The notes under the pieces: generated by a model
The model's input: only the letters and a program-made list of their open reading frames with translations
Told to the model about the DNA's origin: nothing
Databases searched by the model: none
DNA from: Streptosporangium lutulentum
GTDB taxonomy: Bacteria; Actinomycetota; Actinomycetes; Streptosporangiales; Streptosporangiaceae
Assembly: GCF_030811455.1 (NCBI RefSeq)
Contig: NZ_JAUSQU010000001.1
Location: 6,262,001-6,326,000, forward strand
Direction: 5' to 3'
DNA length: 64,000 nucleotides
Part shown: positions 23,866 through 32,065 of the stretch, in pieces
How positions within the stretch are numbered: the first letter of the stretch is position 1
Layout: every line of letters begins with the position of its first letter
Position numbers and translations under genes: made by a program

Positions 23866-25722
23866 ATGATGCGCGACCTTCGTACCCGGTTGGTCGGCGC
23901 CGCCGTGCTCGGCTCCTACCCGCTGCTCGTCGTCGCCGCCCTGTGGCCCCGGCCCTGGCTGTTCCTGGTGTTCTGCGTGGTGTCCTACGCGGCGGAGATC
24001 GCCGCCAGGCGCGGGGCCCGGCAACTGATCGACCTGCTGAGCCAGGTGCACCTGGGCGTCACGCTGCGGTTCGTGATCCGCGAGATGACCGCTGTCCTCC
24101 TCGTCGCCCGCACGGTGGGGCCCGAGTCACCCTGGTTCATCGCCCTGGCCGCGGGGCTGTTCCTCATGCACGGCATGCGGGCCGCGCAGACCTGGCTGGC
24201 GATCTCCTACAACCGCACGCTCAGCCGGCTGCCCGCGCTGACCCGCAACCTCGACGCGGTGAGGATCCCCGCGCCGCCGAGGGACATCCTCGTCAACTAC
24301 CACGGGATGCGGTTCCTCTACCTCGACGTGCTGCCGGTCGGCGGAGCCGCCCTGGGCGCGGTGCTCGGCACCGGCCACCAGGGCGCGGCCGGGGCCGCGA
24401 TCGCGCTGGTCCTCGAACTCGCGGGCGCGCTCGCCCTCCTGCCCCACCTGCGCAGGGTCCGGCCGCTCAGGGACGCCTCCGGCGTGCTGAAGGCGGTCGA
24501 CGAGCGCCTCTCGGCCTACCGGCCCGAGGTGGTCCTCTACTTCTCCGGGCCGAACGACTCGGCCTACCAGGCCACCATGTGGCTGCGCCCGCTGGAGGGC
24601 ATCGACAGGCGGGCGGTCGTGGTGCTGCGGGAGCGAGACATGCTCCGGATGCTGGGGGAGACCTCGCTGCCGGTGGTCTGCATCCCCTCGGCGGCCGACC
24701 TCATGGGCTTCGGGGCGCTCGGCACCGCGCGGGTGTGCCTGTATCCGGCGAACGTCGGCAAGAACATCCACATGCTCAGGATCCGGGGATTGCGCGGGGT
24801 CTTCGTCGGTCACGGCGACAGCGACAAGGAGGCGTCGTTCAACCCGTTCACCAAGGTCTACGACGAGGTCTGGGTGGCGGGCCAGGCGGGCCGGGACCGG
24901 TACGTCCGCGCCCAGGTGGGGGTGCGTGACGAGAACGTGTACGAGGTGGGACGGCCGCAGCTCAGCGGCGTCCGCACCGACGGGCCCGGCCTGCCCTACC
25001 GCACCGTCCTCTACGCCCCCACCTGGGAGGGATGGACCGACGACCTGTTCCACACCTCGATCATCACCATGGGCCCGGGGATCGTCCGCCTGCTGCTCGC
25101 CCACTCCCCCGAACTCCGGGTGATCTACAAGCCGCACCCGCTGACCGGCTATCGCAACCCGGCCGCCCGCCGCGCGCACCAGAGGATCCACGCGCTGCTG
25201 GAGGGGCGGGAGCTGTCCCGGTCGATGGCCCGGCACCCCGCGGGCACGGCCCGGCCGGCGGCCAGGCGTCCCGGCGGATCGGTCCGGCCGGCGGCCGGGG
25301 ACCCCGCCGGCACGGCCCGCTCGCGGCGGATCGGGCACCAGACCGTCAACGGCCCGAAGCCGTCCCTCTACGACTGCTTCAATCAGGCCGACCTGCTGAT
25401 CACCGACATCTCCAGCGTGGTGGCGGACTTCATCGCCAGCGGCAAGCCGTACATGGTGACCAACGTGTCGGGAATGCCGGAACGGCTCTTCCGCGAGCGG
25501 TATCCGAGCTCGGAGGCCGGTTACCTCCTGAACGAGGACCTGGCCGAGCTGCCCGTCGTGCTCCAGGCTCTGGAGCACGACGCCGAGGACCTCCTGGCGG
25601 GCACCAGGCGCAAGCTGAAGACCTACCTGCTCGGCCCGGACCTGGACGCCATGACCCGCTTCAACGACGCCGTGAACGGCGCCTACGACCGCGCCCCGGC
25701 CCGGGGCGGCGGAATCCGGTGA
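23866..25722 (+). CDS. CDP-glycerol/ribitol glycerophosphotransferase family polymerase (TagF/TarL-like)
   Basis: The protein has 618 residues. The N-terminal about 200 residues contain several hydrophobic helices, unlike the soluble N-domain of TagF. The catalytic domain follows: VVLYFSGPNDSAYQATMWL, VFVGHGDSDKEASFNPFTKV with the catalytic His, VLYAPTWEGWTDDLF, VIYKPHPLTGYRN and the late LITDISSVVADFI segment that binds CDP-polyol. Inside this domain (residues about 456-488) sits a 3 x 11-residue Pro/Arg/Ala repeat insertion. It likely polymerises polyol phosphate on a lipid-linked primer at the membrane. It is the only such polymerase in the window and follows the CDP-polyol synthase by 126 nt. 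Confidence 0.85.
   Translation: MMRDLRTRLVGAAVLGSYPLLVVAALWPRPWLFLVFCVVSYAAEIAARRGARQLIDLLSQVHLGVTLRFVIREMTAVLLVARTVGPESPWFIALAAGLFLMHGMRAAQTWLAISYNRTLSRLPALTRNLDAVRIPAPPRDILVNYHGMRFLYLDVLPVGGAALGAVLGTGHQGAAGAAIALVLELAGALALLPHLRRVRPLRDASGVLKAVDERLSAYRPEVVLYFSGPNDSAYQATMWLRPLEGIDRRAVVVLRERDMLRMLGETSLPVVCIPSAADLMGFGALGTARVCLYPANVGKNIHMLRIRGLRGVFVGHGDSDKEASFNPFTKVYDEVWVAGQAGRDRYVRAQVGVRDENVYEVGRPQLSGVRTDGPGLPYRTVLYAPTWEGWTDDLFHTSIITMGPGIVRLLLAHSPELRVIYKPHPLTGYRNPAARRAHQRIHALLEGRELSRSMARHPAGTARPAARRPGGSVRPAAGDPAGTARSRRIGHQTVNGPKPSLYDCFNQADLLITDISSVVADFIASGKPYMVTNVSGMPERLFRERYPSSEAGYLLNEDLAELPVVLQALEHDAEDLLAGTRRKLKTYLLGPDLDAMTRFNDAVNGAYDRAPARGGGIR
25231..25329 (+). repeat. In-frame 33-bp minisatellite inside the TagF-like gene
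   Basis: There are three consecutive 33-bp units (25231-25263, 25264-25296, 25297-25329), translating to RHPAGTARPAA, RRPGGSVRPAA and GDPAGTARSRR. Reading frame is preserved, so the insert adds a flexible loop between the YKPHP and LITDISS parts of the catalytic domain. Confidence 0.8.
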
Positions 25723-25750
25723 CCCGGGCCCACCGGTCTCCGGGCGCGGG

Positions 25751-26794
25751 TCAGCCGGCCGCCTTCGCGGGCTTGCCGAGCTTTTTCGGGCTCGTCAGGA
25801 AGCCCCATCCCCATGACAGGTGCATGGTGACGTACACCAGCGGCAGCCGTACGAGCGCGGCGGTGGGCAGGCCGCTGCCGGTCACCGCCGAGCCGGCCAG
25901 GATCGCCGCCAGGTAGCCGCCGGGGATCAGCAGGCCGGGCCAGAAGAACGGGGAGACGAGCAGACCGGCGAGCATGGCCAGCACGGCGACGGGAGGCGCG
26001 AGGTAGCGCAGGTTGATCGTGCCCTCGTGGGTGCGGGCGACGACCCTCCGCCAGCGGCCGTAGTGGAAGTACTGCTTGGCGAGGGCCTTGATGCTGGGCC
26101 TCGGCCGGTAGGAGACGCGCATCCGGGGCTGGAACCAGACCAGGCCCCCCGTCTCGCGGATGCGGTGGTTCATCTCCCAGTCCTGGGCTCGCTGGAAGTG
26201 CTCGTCGTAGCCGCCGACCCGCTCCAGCGCCTCGCGGCGGAACACGCCGAGATAGACCGTGTCGGCCGGACCGGCGGTGCCTCCCGTGTGGAACCGGGCG
26301 CCGCCGACACCGATCTTGGAGGTCATGGCACGGGCCACGGCCTGCTCGAACGGCGTGACGCCCTCGGCGGCCATGACACCGCCGACGTTGTCGGCGCCGG
26401 TCTCCTCAAGGGTCTCGACCGCGATCCGGAGGTAGTCCTCGGGGAGCATGGCGTGGCCGTCCACCCTGGCGATGATCCCGTTGCGGGACGCGCCGATGGC
26501 GGCGTTGAGGGCGTTGGGGGTGCGTCCGGTCGGGTTGGGGACCACGACCACGCGGGGATCCTCGGCGGCGATCGCGTCGGCGACCTCCTGGGTGCGGTCA
26601 CGGGAGGGTCCGATCGCGAGCACGACCTCGATCGGGCCTGAGTAACGCTGCGACAGGACCTGCCGCACCGCCTCCCGTAGATGGCGCTCCTCGTTCAGCA
26701 CCGGGATGACGATGGAGATGGGGGGCCAGACACGTGTCTCGGGAGACGACGCCGGCGCGGGCGAGTCGGGGAACTGCTTCATGGCGTCGCTCAC
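25751..26794 (-). CDS. ExoA-like family 2 glycosyltransferase with C-terminal membrane helices
   Basis: The protein is 347 residues from GTG 26794. GT-A core: ISIVIPVLNEERHLREAVRQ, VVLAIGPSRDRTQEVADAI, IIARVDGHAMLPEDYLRI with the DxH/DxD-type metal motif, then TAGPADTVYLGVFRREALER and FQRAQDWEMNHRIRETGG (catalytic Asp-Trp/Glu region as in succinoglycan ExoA). Two or three hydrophobic segments at about 265-330 anchor it. It is divergent from the second LCP gene with only 52 bp between starts, suggesting shared control. Substrate unknown. Confidence 0.87.
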   Translation of the reverse strand: MSDAMKQFPDSPAPASSPETRVWPPISIVIPVLNEERHLREAVRQVLSQRYSGPIEVVLAIGPSRDRTQEVADAIAAEDPRVVVVPNPTGRTPNALNAAIGASRNGIIARVDGHAMLPEDYLRIAVETLEETGADNVGGVMAAEGVTPFEQAVARAMTSKIGVGGARFHTGGTAGPADTVYLGVFRREALERVGGYDEHFQRAQDWEMNHRIRETGGLVWFQPRMRVSYRPRPSIKALAKQYFHYGRWRRVVARTHEGTINLRYLAPPVAVLAMLAGLLVSPFFWPGLLIPGGYLAAILAGSAVTGSGLPTAALVRLPLVYVTMHLSWGWGFLTSPKKLGKPAKAAG

Positions 26795-26846
26795 GCTACT
26801 GTACGAACGGGTACCTCATCGACCGCTGGAGCCTAGGGGGCCACGC

Positions 26847-28340
26847 ATGCGCGACCCGGAGGAGGACTCGGGTGTGCAGGTGGGCGGCGACGCCTACGGT
26901 ACGGTCCGGGTGAATCCCAGGCGTGAGCGCAGATCCGTCAGGGGAGCGCGTTCCCGGCGACGCGGCCTGTTCCTCGCGGGTGCGCTCTCGTGCGCGGTCC
27001 TGGGCGGTTCCGGGGTGTCGTGGTCGCTGACCAACTACGTGACGACCACGATCAAGTCGGTCGACGCGGGTGTGGCGGGATCGCAGTCCACGGGCGCCAT
27101 GAACATCCTGGTCGTCGGCGTGGACAAACGCGACGACCTCTCCCGCCGCCAGCAGAACGAGCTCAAACTGGGCCGCGAGGTCGGCCAGCGGACCGACACC
27201 ATGATGGTGCTCCACCTGTCGGAGGACCACACCAAGGTCACCGTGGTCAGCCTCCCCCGCGACACCTGGACGACGATCCCCGGTCAGGGCTCGCACAAGC
27301 TCAACGCCGCCTACCAGTTCGGCGGGCCGAAGCTCACCGTGCAAACCGTGCAGGACGTCACCGGGCTGACCATCCACCACTACGTCGAGGTCAACGTGCT
27401 CGGCTTCATCGGCGTGGTCGACTCGCTCGGCGGCGTCTCGGTCTGCACCCCGGTGGCGATCAACGACCCCAAGACCGCGCTCATGCTCCAGCCCGGCACC
27501 TACTCCCTCGACGGCGTCAGGGCCCTCGCCTACGCCCGCACCCGGGCCACCGCGCGTTCCGACCTGGACCGCATCGATCGCCAGCAGCAGGTCATCTCGG
27601 CCCTGCTGAACCAGGCTCTGAGCGGCGGCACGCTGGCCAACCCGGTCAAGCTCGCCTCCTTCGTCAACACCACCCTGGGCACGCTCCAGGTGGACGACAT
27701 GCTCCGCAAGGACCTGCTCGGCCTCGCCGACCAGCTCAAGAACGTCTCCACCGACGACGTGGCCTTCGCCACGATCCCGCTCGCCGACGTCGACTACAAG
27801 ACGCCGACCGGCGAGTCCGCCGTGCTCTGGGACAAGGACGGGGCCAAGGAGCTGTTCCGCCGGATCGCCGCCGACGAGACGCTCGTCAAGCCCGCCGCGT
27901 CCACCCCGACGCCCACCCCGACTCCGGCGGCGTCTCCGTCGGCCGCCCCGCTGACCGTGCCGCCCGCCCGAATCGCCGTCAGGGTGCTCAACGGCACCAC
28001 GATCACCGGCCTGGGCGCGCAGACGAGGGCCGGCCTGCAGAGGGTCGGGTTCCTCGTCCCCGAGATCGCGGGCAACACCCCGGTCAAGGACTTCAAGGAG
28101 ACGGTCGTCCGGTACGGCCCCGGCCGGGAAGACTCGGCACGGACCGTGGCCGCCGCGCTGCCCGGGGCGGACCTGCGCCTGCTGGACACCCTCGGCGACC
28201 GGATCGAGGTGGTCGTCGGCCAGAAGCATCCGGAGCCCAGGAAGGTCACCGTGGAGGAGACCGCCGCCCCGGCTCCGAGCGCCTCCCCCACGGCCTCCCC
28301 CACCGCCAAGACCGCGACCCAGAACATCTGCAAAAAATGA
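26847..28340 (+). CDS. LytR-CpsA-Psr (LCP) family wall-polymer ligase (second copy)
   Basis: The protein is 497 residues from ATG 26847, preceded by AGGGGG at 6 nt. There is a basic cytoplasmic tail (1-45), a TM helix about 46-68, and the LCP domain with MNILVVGVDKRDDL, VTVVSLPRDTWTTIP, HYVEVNVLGFIGVVDSLGGV and SDLDRIDRQQQVI. A Thr/Pro-rich linker (about 355-370) leads to a LytR_C domain (IAVRVLNGTTITGLGAQTRA). The tail is Ala/Pro/Ser-rich. Two LCP copies in one window fit attachment of the phosphopolymer or glycan made by this region. In mycobacteria an LCP gene (Rv3267) also precedes the fadE25-purEK-birA block. Confidence 0.93.
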   Translation: MRDPEEDSGVQVGGDAYGTVRVNPRRERRSVRGARSRRRGLFLAGALSCAVLGGSGVSWSLTNYVTTTIKSVDAGVAGSQSTGAMNILVVGVDKRDDLSRRQQNELKLGREVGQRTDTMMVLHLSEDHTKVTVVSLPRDTWTTIPGQGSHKLNAAYQFGGPKLTVQTVQDVTGLTIHHYVEVNVLGFIGVVDSLGGVSVCTPVAINDPKTALMLQPGTYSLDGVRALAYARTRATARSDLDRIDRQQQVISALLNQALSGGTLANPVKLASFVNTTLGTLQVDDMLRKDLLGLADQLKNVSTDDVAFATIPLADVDYKTPTGESAVLWDKDGAKELFRRIAADETLVKPAASTPTPTPTPAASPSAAPLTVPPARIAVRVLNGTTITGLGAQTRAGLQRVGFLVPEIAGNTPVKDFKETVVRYGPGREDSARTVAAALPGADLRLLDTLGDRIEVVVGQKHPEPRKVTVEETAAPAPSASPTASPTAKTATQNICKK

Positions 28341-28397
28341 GCCGGGCGCATAACAGGCCTTCGTCAGGGCAGGTAGCCCGGCACGGAGGTGACGCTC

Positions 28398-28748
28398 ATG
28401 ATCTCGACATTCGATGTGCGGACGTGGTGTGACGGTTCCAACGCCATCGTGCAGGCGACGGGGGAGCTCGACATGGCGGTCGCCCCGCGGCTCCGTGCGG
28501 GAATCGACCGCGCCTTCGAGAGTCCCGGCCGCCCGACCCTGGTGATGGATCTGACCGAGGTGCCGTTCTGTGACTCGGTGGGCCTGGGCATCCTGGTGGG
28601 CGCGCTCACCCGGGTCAAGGAGACGGGTGGCCGTCTCATCCTGGTGGTGCGCCCCGGCATGATCACCCATTTGCTGACGATCACCAATCTCGACCGGCAC
28701 TTCGAGACGTGCGGCAGCCTGAGCGAGGCTCTCGACGCCGTCGCCTGA
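28398..28748 (+). CDS. STAS-domain anti-sigma factor antagonist
   Basis: The protein is 116 residues, a single STAS domain. The core is VMDLTEVPFCDSVGLGILVG with the phosphorylatable Ser in CDS, followed by GGRLILVVRPGMITHLLTIT and FETCGSLSEALDAV. Such proteins bind an HATPase anti-sigma factor and release its sigma factor when the Ser is unphosphorylated. Start ATG 28398 has GGAGG 8 nt upstream (a GTG 9 nt earlier overlaps that site). No anti-sigma or sigma gene is adjacent; an HATPase protein sits at 46874, far away. Confidence 0.88.
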   Translation: MISTFDVRTWCDGSNAIVQATGELDMAVAPRLRAGIDRAFESPGRPTLVMDLTEVPFCDSVGLGILVGALTRVKETGGRLILVVRPGMITHLLTITNLDRHFETCGSLSEALDAVA

Positions 28749-28772
28749 GTCTCCTCGCGGATCCCGGCCTCC

Positions 28773-29264
28773 TCAGGCACAGGCGCCCGGGGAGCGCGGG
28801 TCTTCCGCGTCGGTCCCGAAGCGCTCCAGCGCGCGGGCGAGCCGGGCGAGGTCCATCCCGTCGAGGTGATCGACCATGTGCCGCCGCACGCTGGCCAGGT
28901 GGGTCGGCCATGCCCGCTCCAGGCGAGCCAGGCCCGCGTCGGTGAGCACCGCGTTCAACCCTCGGGCGTCTTCCTCGCACTTGACCCGTTCGACCAGGCC
29001 ATCGGTCTCCAGCCGGGTGACGACGCGGGTCATCCCGCTCAGCGACAGGTCACATGCCGCCGCGAGCTCGCTCATCCGCATCCGGCGGTGGGGAGCCTCC
29101 GAAAGGTGCATCATCGCCGAGTACTCGCTGAGCGGGAGGCGTTGCTCACGCATCAGGTCGGCGTCCATCACGCGAGGCATGACCAGTATCACCCGGCCCA
29201 GCGCTCTTATGACGGCTTCCTCGTCGCGGTTCAGGGGCCGGGGTGACGACGTCGGGGAGGGCAT
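28773..29264 (-). CDS. MarR-family transcriptional regulator
   Basis: The protein has 163 residues. The winged helix-turn-helix is RMRMSELAAACDLSLSGMTR with wing VTRLETDGLVERVKCEEDAR and the typical DARG motif followed by LNAVLTDAGLARLERAWPTH. It is divergent from the FMN-reductase gene with 108 bp between starts. That gap holds two related 16-bp palindromes that are good operator candidates. Probably a repressor of itself and the reductase, with an oxidant or aromatic ligand as signal (inference). Confidence 0.9.
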   Translation of the reverse strand: MPSPTSSPRPLNRDEEAVIRALGRVILVMPRVMDADLMREQRLPLSEYSAMMHLSEAPHRRMRMSELAAACDLSLSGMTRVVTRLETDGLVERVKCEEDARGLNAVLTDAGLARLERAWPTHLASVRRHMVDHLDGMDLARLARALERFGTDAEDPRSPGACA

Positions 29265-29277
29265 GGGACCATGATAC

Positions 29278-29325
29278 TTGTTTGACAAAGCAAATGTCCT
29301 TCTGATTGATTGCTGCGGCAAGCAA
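29278..29325. promoter_or_regulatory. Twin MarR-type operator palindromes
   Basis: Site 1 at 29278-29293 is TTGTTT-N4-AAGCAA; site 2 at 29310-29325 is TTGCTG-N4-AAGCAA. Each matches its own reverse complement in 5 of 6 arm positions. The AAGCAAAT half is repeated exactly 32 bp apart (about three helical turns). They lie between the divergent MarR and reductase starts. Confidence 0.55.
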
Positions 29326-29372
29326 ATTCCCCGGCATGATCTGATAACTCGGCAACAGGAGATAGACCAGCG

Positions 29373-29933
29373 ATGACCAAGATCGGCATCATTCTCGGCA
29401 GCACGCGTCCCGGGCGCAACGGCGAAGCCGTGGCCAAGTGGGTCTACGAGATCGCCTCGAAGCGCGACGACGCGGAGTTCGAGCTCGTCGACCTGCTCGA
29501 CTACAAACTCCCGCACCTCGACGAGGCGATGCCGCCGTCGCTGGGCCAGTACACCCAGCCGCACACCCTGGAGTGGGCGGCCAAGATCGCGTCCTTCGAC
29601 GGCTTCGTGATGGTGACGCCCGAGTACAACCACTCCACGTCCGGTGCGCTGAAGAACGCCATCGACTTCCTGTTCGCCGAGTGGAACAACAAGGCCGTCG
29701 GATTCGTCGGCTACGGCTCGGCCGGCGGCGCCCGCGCCGTGGAGCACCTGCGTCTCATCGCGGGCGAGCTGATGATGGCCGACGTGCGCGCCCAGGTGAC
29801 GCTGTCGCTGGCCACCGACTTCGAGAACTACCACCTCTTCAAGCCCGCCGACTTCCACACCCAGTCGCTGGGCGCCACCCTCGACCAGGTCGTGGCGTGG
29901 AGCAAGGCGCTCGCGCCGCTGCGCGCCAGCTGA
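29373..29933 (+). CDS. NAD(P)H-dependent FMN reductase (flavodoxin-like fold)
   Basis: The protein has 186 residues. FMN phosphate loop: IGIILGSTRPGRNGEAVAKW. Isoalloxazine-contacting motifs: VTPEYNHSTSGALKNAIDFL and VGFVGYGSAGGARAVEHLRL. This is the NADPH-dependent FMN reductase/quinone reductase family of about 180-190 residues. It is cytoplasmic and likely reduces FMN, quinones or nitroaromatics. Expression is probably controlled by the divergent MarR through the twin operators. Start ATG 29373. Confidence 0.9.
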   Translation: MTKIGIILGSTRPGRNGEAVAKWVYEIASKRDDAEFELVDLLDYKLPHLDEAMPPSLGQYTQPHTLEWAAKIASFDGFVMVTPEYNHSTSGALKNAIDFLFAEWNNKAVGFVGYGSAGGARAVEHLRLIAGELMMADVRAQVTLSLATDFENYHLFKPADFHTQSLGATLDQVVAWSKALAPLRAS

Positions 29934-30079
29934 CGGTCACGTCCGGCGACGGGCGGGCGGTTCCCTCCGCCGCGAAACCGCCTCGCGGGTCATCGGCGGC
30001 TTCGTCTCCGCAGGAGCGGTAAACCCGCCCGATCCCGCGGGCAAGGCTCGCCACGCCCGGCACGGACCTCGTCGATCCG

Positions 30080-30116
30080 CACCCGCATGCCACCGGTCAC
30101 GGACGGCATGCGGGTG
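30080..30116. terminator. Bidirectional hairpin between reductase and IclR genes
   Basis: Perfect 12-bp arms CACCCGCATGCC (30080-30091) and GGCATGCGGGTG (30105-30116) flank a 13-nt loop. It lies between the convergent reductase and IclR gene, 14 nt from the IclR stop, so it can serve both strands. Confidence 0.7.
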
Positions 30117-30130
30117 TTCGGCCGAGCGGG

Positions 30131-30877
30131 CTACCCCGCCAGAGCCGCGCTGATCCGTGCGGCGGCGGCGGCGAGCGGGGCCGCCAGTTCGGCCAGCCGG
30201 CGCTTCGGCCAGCGCACACTCGGCACGGCGATCGCGGCGGCGGCCACCGCCCGCCCGGCGCCGTCGCGGACGCAGACGCCCACCGCGCGCACGCCCCGCT
30301 CGCTCTCCTCGCTGTTGACGGCGTATCCACGGCGGCGGACGCCGTCCAGCTCACGACGGAGCGCGGCGAGGTCACCGATGGCCGAGACCTCGGTCGACAC
30401 GCCCCGGGGATACAGCGCGCGCAGTTCCTCCTCCGGCAACTCGGCCAGAAGCGCCTTGCCGCCGGAGGTCGCGTGCGCGGGCAGCAGCATCCCGATCCGG
30501 CTGCTCACATGCAGCGCCTGCGGCCCCTCGACACCGTCCACGAACCGGACGCCGTTTCCCTGCAGCACCATCAGATGGACGGTCTCCTCGATCAGCCGGC
30601 CGAGCTCCCGCAGGTGCGGATGGGCCACCGTGACCAGATCGGGCCGGGTCGCCTCCGTCTCCCGGAGCGCCGGGCCGGGCCGGTAGATCCGGCGCGCGTC
30701 CTGGATCGCGAAGCCGTGGAAGACCAGCATCGCCAGCACCCGATGAGCGGTGGACCTGGCCACCCCCAGGTGATCGGCGACGTCGGCCACCCTGACCTCG
30801 CCCCTCTCCCACAGGAACTTGATCGTCACCAGCGCGTTCTCCACCGCCTTGAGCGGATACATGGGCTGATTCTGCAT
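30131..30877 (-). CDS. IclR-family transcriptional regulator of the gentisate operon
   Basis: The protein has 248 residues. N-terminal winged helix: VRVADVADHLGVARSTAHRV. The C-terminal IclR effector domain includes LHVSSRIGMLLPAHATSGGK and RGYAVNSEESERGVRAVGVC. IclR proteins commonly control aromatic catabolic genes. This one is divergent from the gentisate dioxygenase gene with about 105 bp between starts, so it is the obvious local regulator, with gentisate or a precursor as a likely ligand. The gap contains GGAA and TTCC half-sites 20 bp apart that could be part of its operator. Confidence 0.9.
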   Translation of the reverse strand: MQNQPMYPLKAVENALVTIKFLWERGEVRVADVADHLGVARSTAHRVLAMLVFHGFAIQDARRIYRPGPALRETEATRPDLVTVAHPHLRELGRLIEETVHLMVLQGNGVRFVDGVEGPQALHVSSRIGMLLPAHATSGGKALLAELPEEELRALYPRGVSTEVSAIGDLAALRRELDGVRRRGYAVNSEESERGVRAVGVCVRDGAGRAVAAAAIAVPSVRWPKRRLAELAAPLAAAAARISAALAG

Positions 30878-30982
30878 CTTGGAATCCTAGCAACCTAAAG
30901 TTCCGCACAGCGATTGGCGTGTGTACGGTCAAGGCTCCGGCATGGGCAGTGTCCGGGCCGGTTCGACCTGATGGGAGACCCC

Positions 30983-32065
30983 TTGACGACCGTTGACCAC
31001 GATCAGACGGCGCTGGACGAGCTCTACCGCGACTTCTCCGCCGCCAATCTCATCCCCCTGTGGACCACCCGGGCCGACCTGATGCCCCTCAGCCCGCAAC
31101 CCGCCGCCGTCCCCTACGTGTGGCGCTGGTCGGAGCTGTACCCGCTCGCGCGGCGTTCAGGTGATCTCGTACCGGTGGGGCGCGGCGGCGAGCGCCGGGC
31201 CATCGCCCTGTCCAACCCGGGGCTTCCCGGCACGCCGTACGCGACCCCCACGCTCTGGGCCGCCATCCAGTATCTCGGCCCGCGTGAGACCGCTCCCTCG
31301 CACCATCACACCCAGACCGCGTTCCGGTTCGTCATCGACGGCGAGGGGGTCTGGACCAACGTCGAGGGAGACCCGGTGGCGATGCGCCGGGGCGACCTGC
31401 TGCTCACCCCGAGCTGGGCGTTCCACGAGCACCAGAACACCTCCGACCAGCCGATGGCCTGGATCGACGGGCTGGACATCCCCCTCGTCCAGCAGCTCGA
31501 CGCCGGATTCTTCGAGTTCGGGCCCGACAAGCCGGGCACCACCGAGACCCCGGACCGGTCTCGCAACGAGCGGCTCTGGGGACATCCCGGGCTCCGTCCG
31601 ATCGGGGTGGCCGACCAGCCCAGCTCCCCCCTGATGGCGTACCGCTGGGCGCACACCGACGCGGCGCTGACCGCGCAGCTCGAACTGGCCGACGAGGGGC
31701 ACCCGACGACGCTCGAACCCGGTCACGCCGGGGTGCGCTACAGCAACCCGACCACCGGCGGGGACGCCCTGGTGACCATGCGCACCGAGTTCCACCGGCT
31801 GCGGGCGGGCGTCCGCACCGCACCGCGGCGGATCGTCGGCTCGGCCGTCTGGCAGGTGTTCGACGGCGAGGCGGCCGTCACCCTGGGCGACAACCGGTTC
31901 ACGGTGAAAAAAGGCGACCTGTTCGCCGTGCCGTCCTGGTGCGAGTTCTCCCTTGAGGCCTCGACCCAGGTGGACCTCTTCCGATTCAGCGACGAACCGG
32001 TGTACGACGCGCTCGGTTTCACCAGGCTGGCGCAGCAGGCGGTCGAGGGGCGGGAGGCCCGATGA
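30983..32065 (+). CDS. Gentisate 1,2-dioxygenase (bicupin)
   Basis: The protein is 360 residues with two cupin domains. The first has the iron ligands in APSHHHTQTAFRFVIDGEG and the distal His in WAFHEHQNTS. The second (about 250-345) is degenerate in its metal ligands, as in known gentisate dioxygenases. It opens the gentisate ring to maleylpyruvate. The start is set at TTG 30983, which has GGGAG 5 nt upstream; ATG 30971 lacks a clear ribosome-binding site. The stop overlaps the next ATG (ATGA), so it is coupled to the hydrolase gene. It is controlled by the divergent IclR gene. Confidence 0.9.
   Translation: MTTVDHDQTALDELYRDFSAANLIPLWTTRADLMPLSPQPAAVPYVWRWSELYPLARRSGDLVPVGRGGERRAIALSNPGLPGTPYATPTLWAAIQYLGPRETAPSHHHTQTAFRFVIDGEGVWTNVEGDPVAMRRGDLLLTPSWAFHEHQNTSDQPMAWIDGLDIPLVQQLDAGFFEFGPDKPGTTETPDRSRNERLWGHPGLRPIGVADQPSSPLMAYRWAHTDAALTAQLELADEGHPTTLEPGHAGVRYSNPTTGGDALVTMRTEFHRLRAGVRTAPRRIVGSAVWQVFDGEAAVTLGDNRFTVKKGDLFAVPSWCEFSLEASTQVDLFRFSDEPVYDALGFTRLAQQAVEGREAR

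Noticed and set aside
26796..28700. A 634-codon frame antisense to the second LCP gene
   Set aside because: Composition is typical of antisense high-GC DNA (runs of Asp, Gly, Arg, His), and the plus strand has the LCP motifs.
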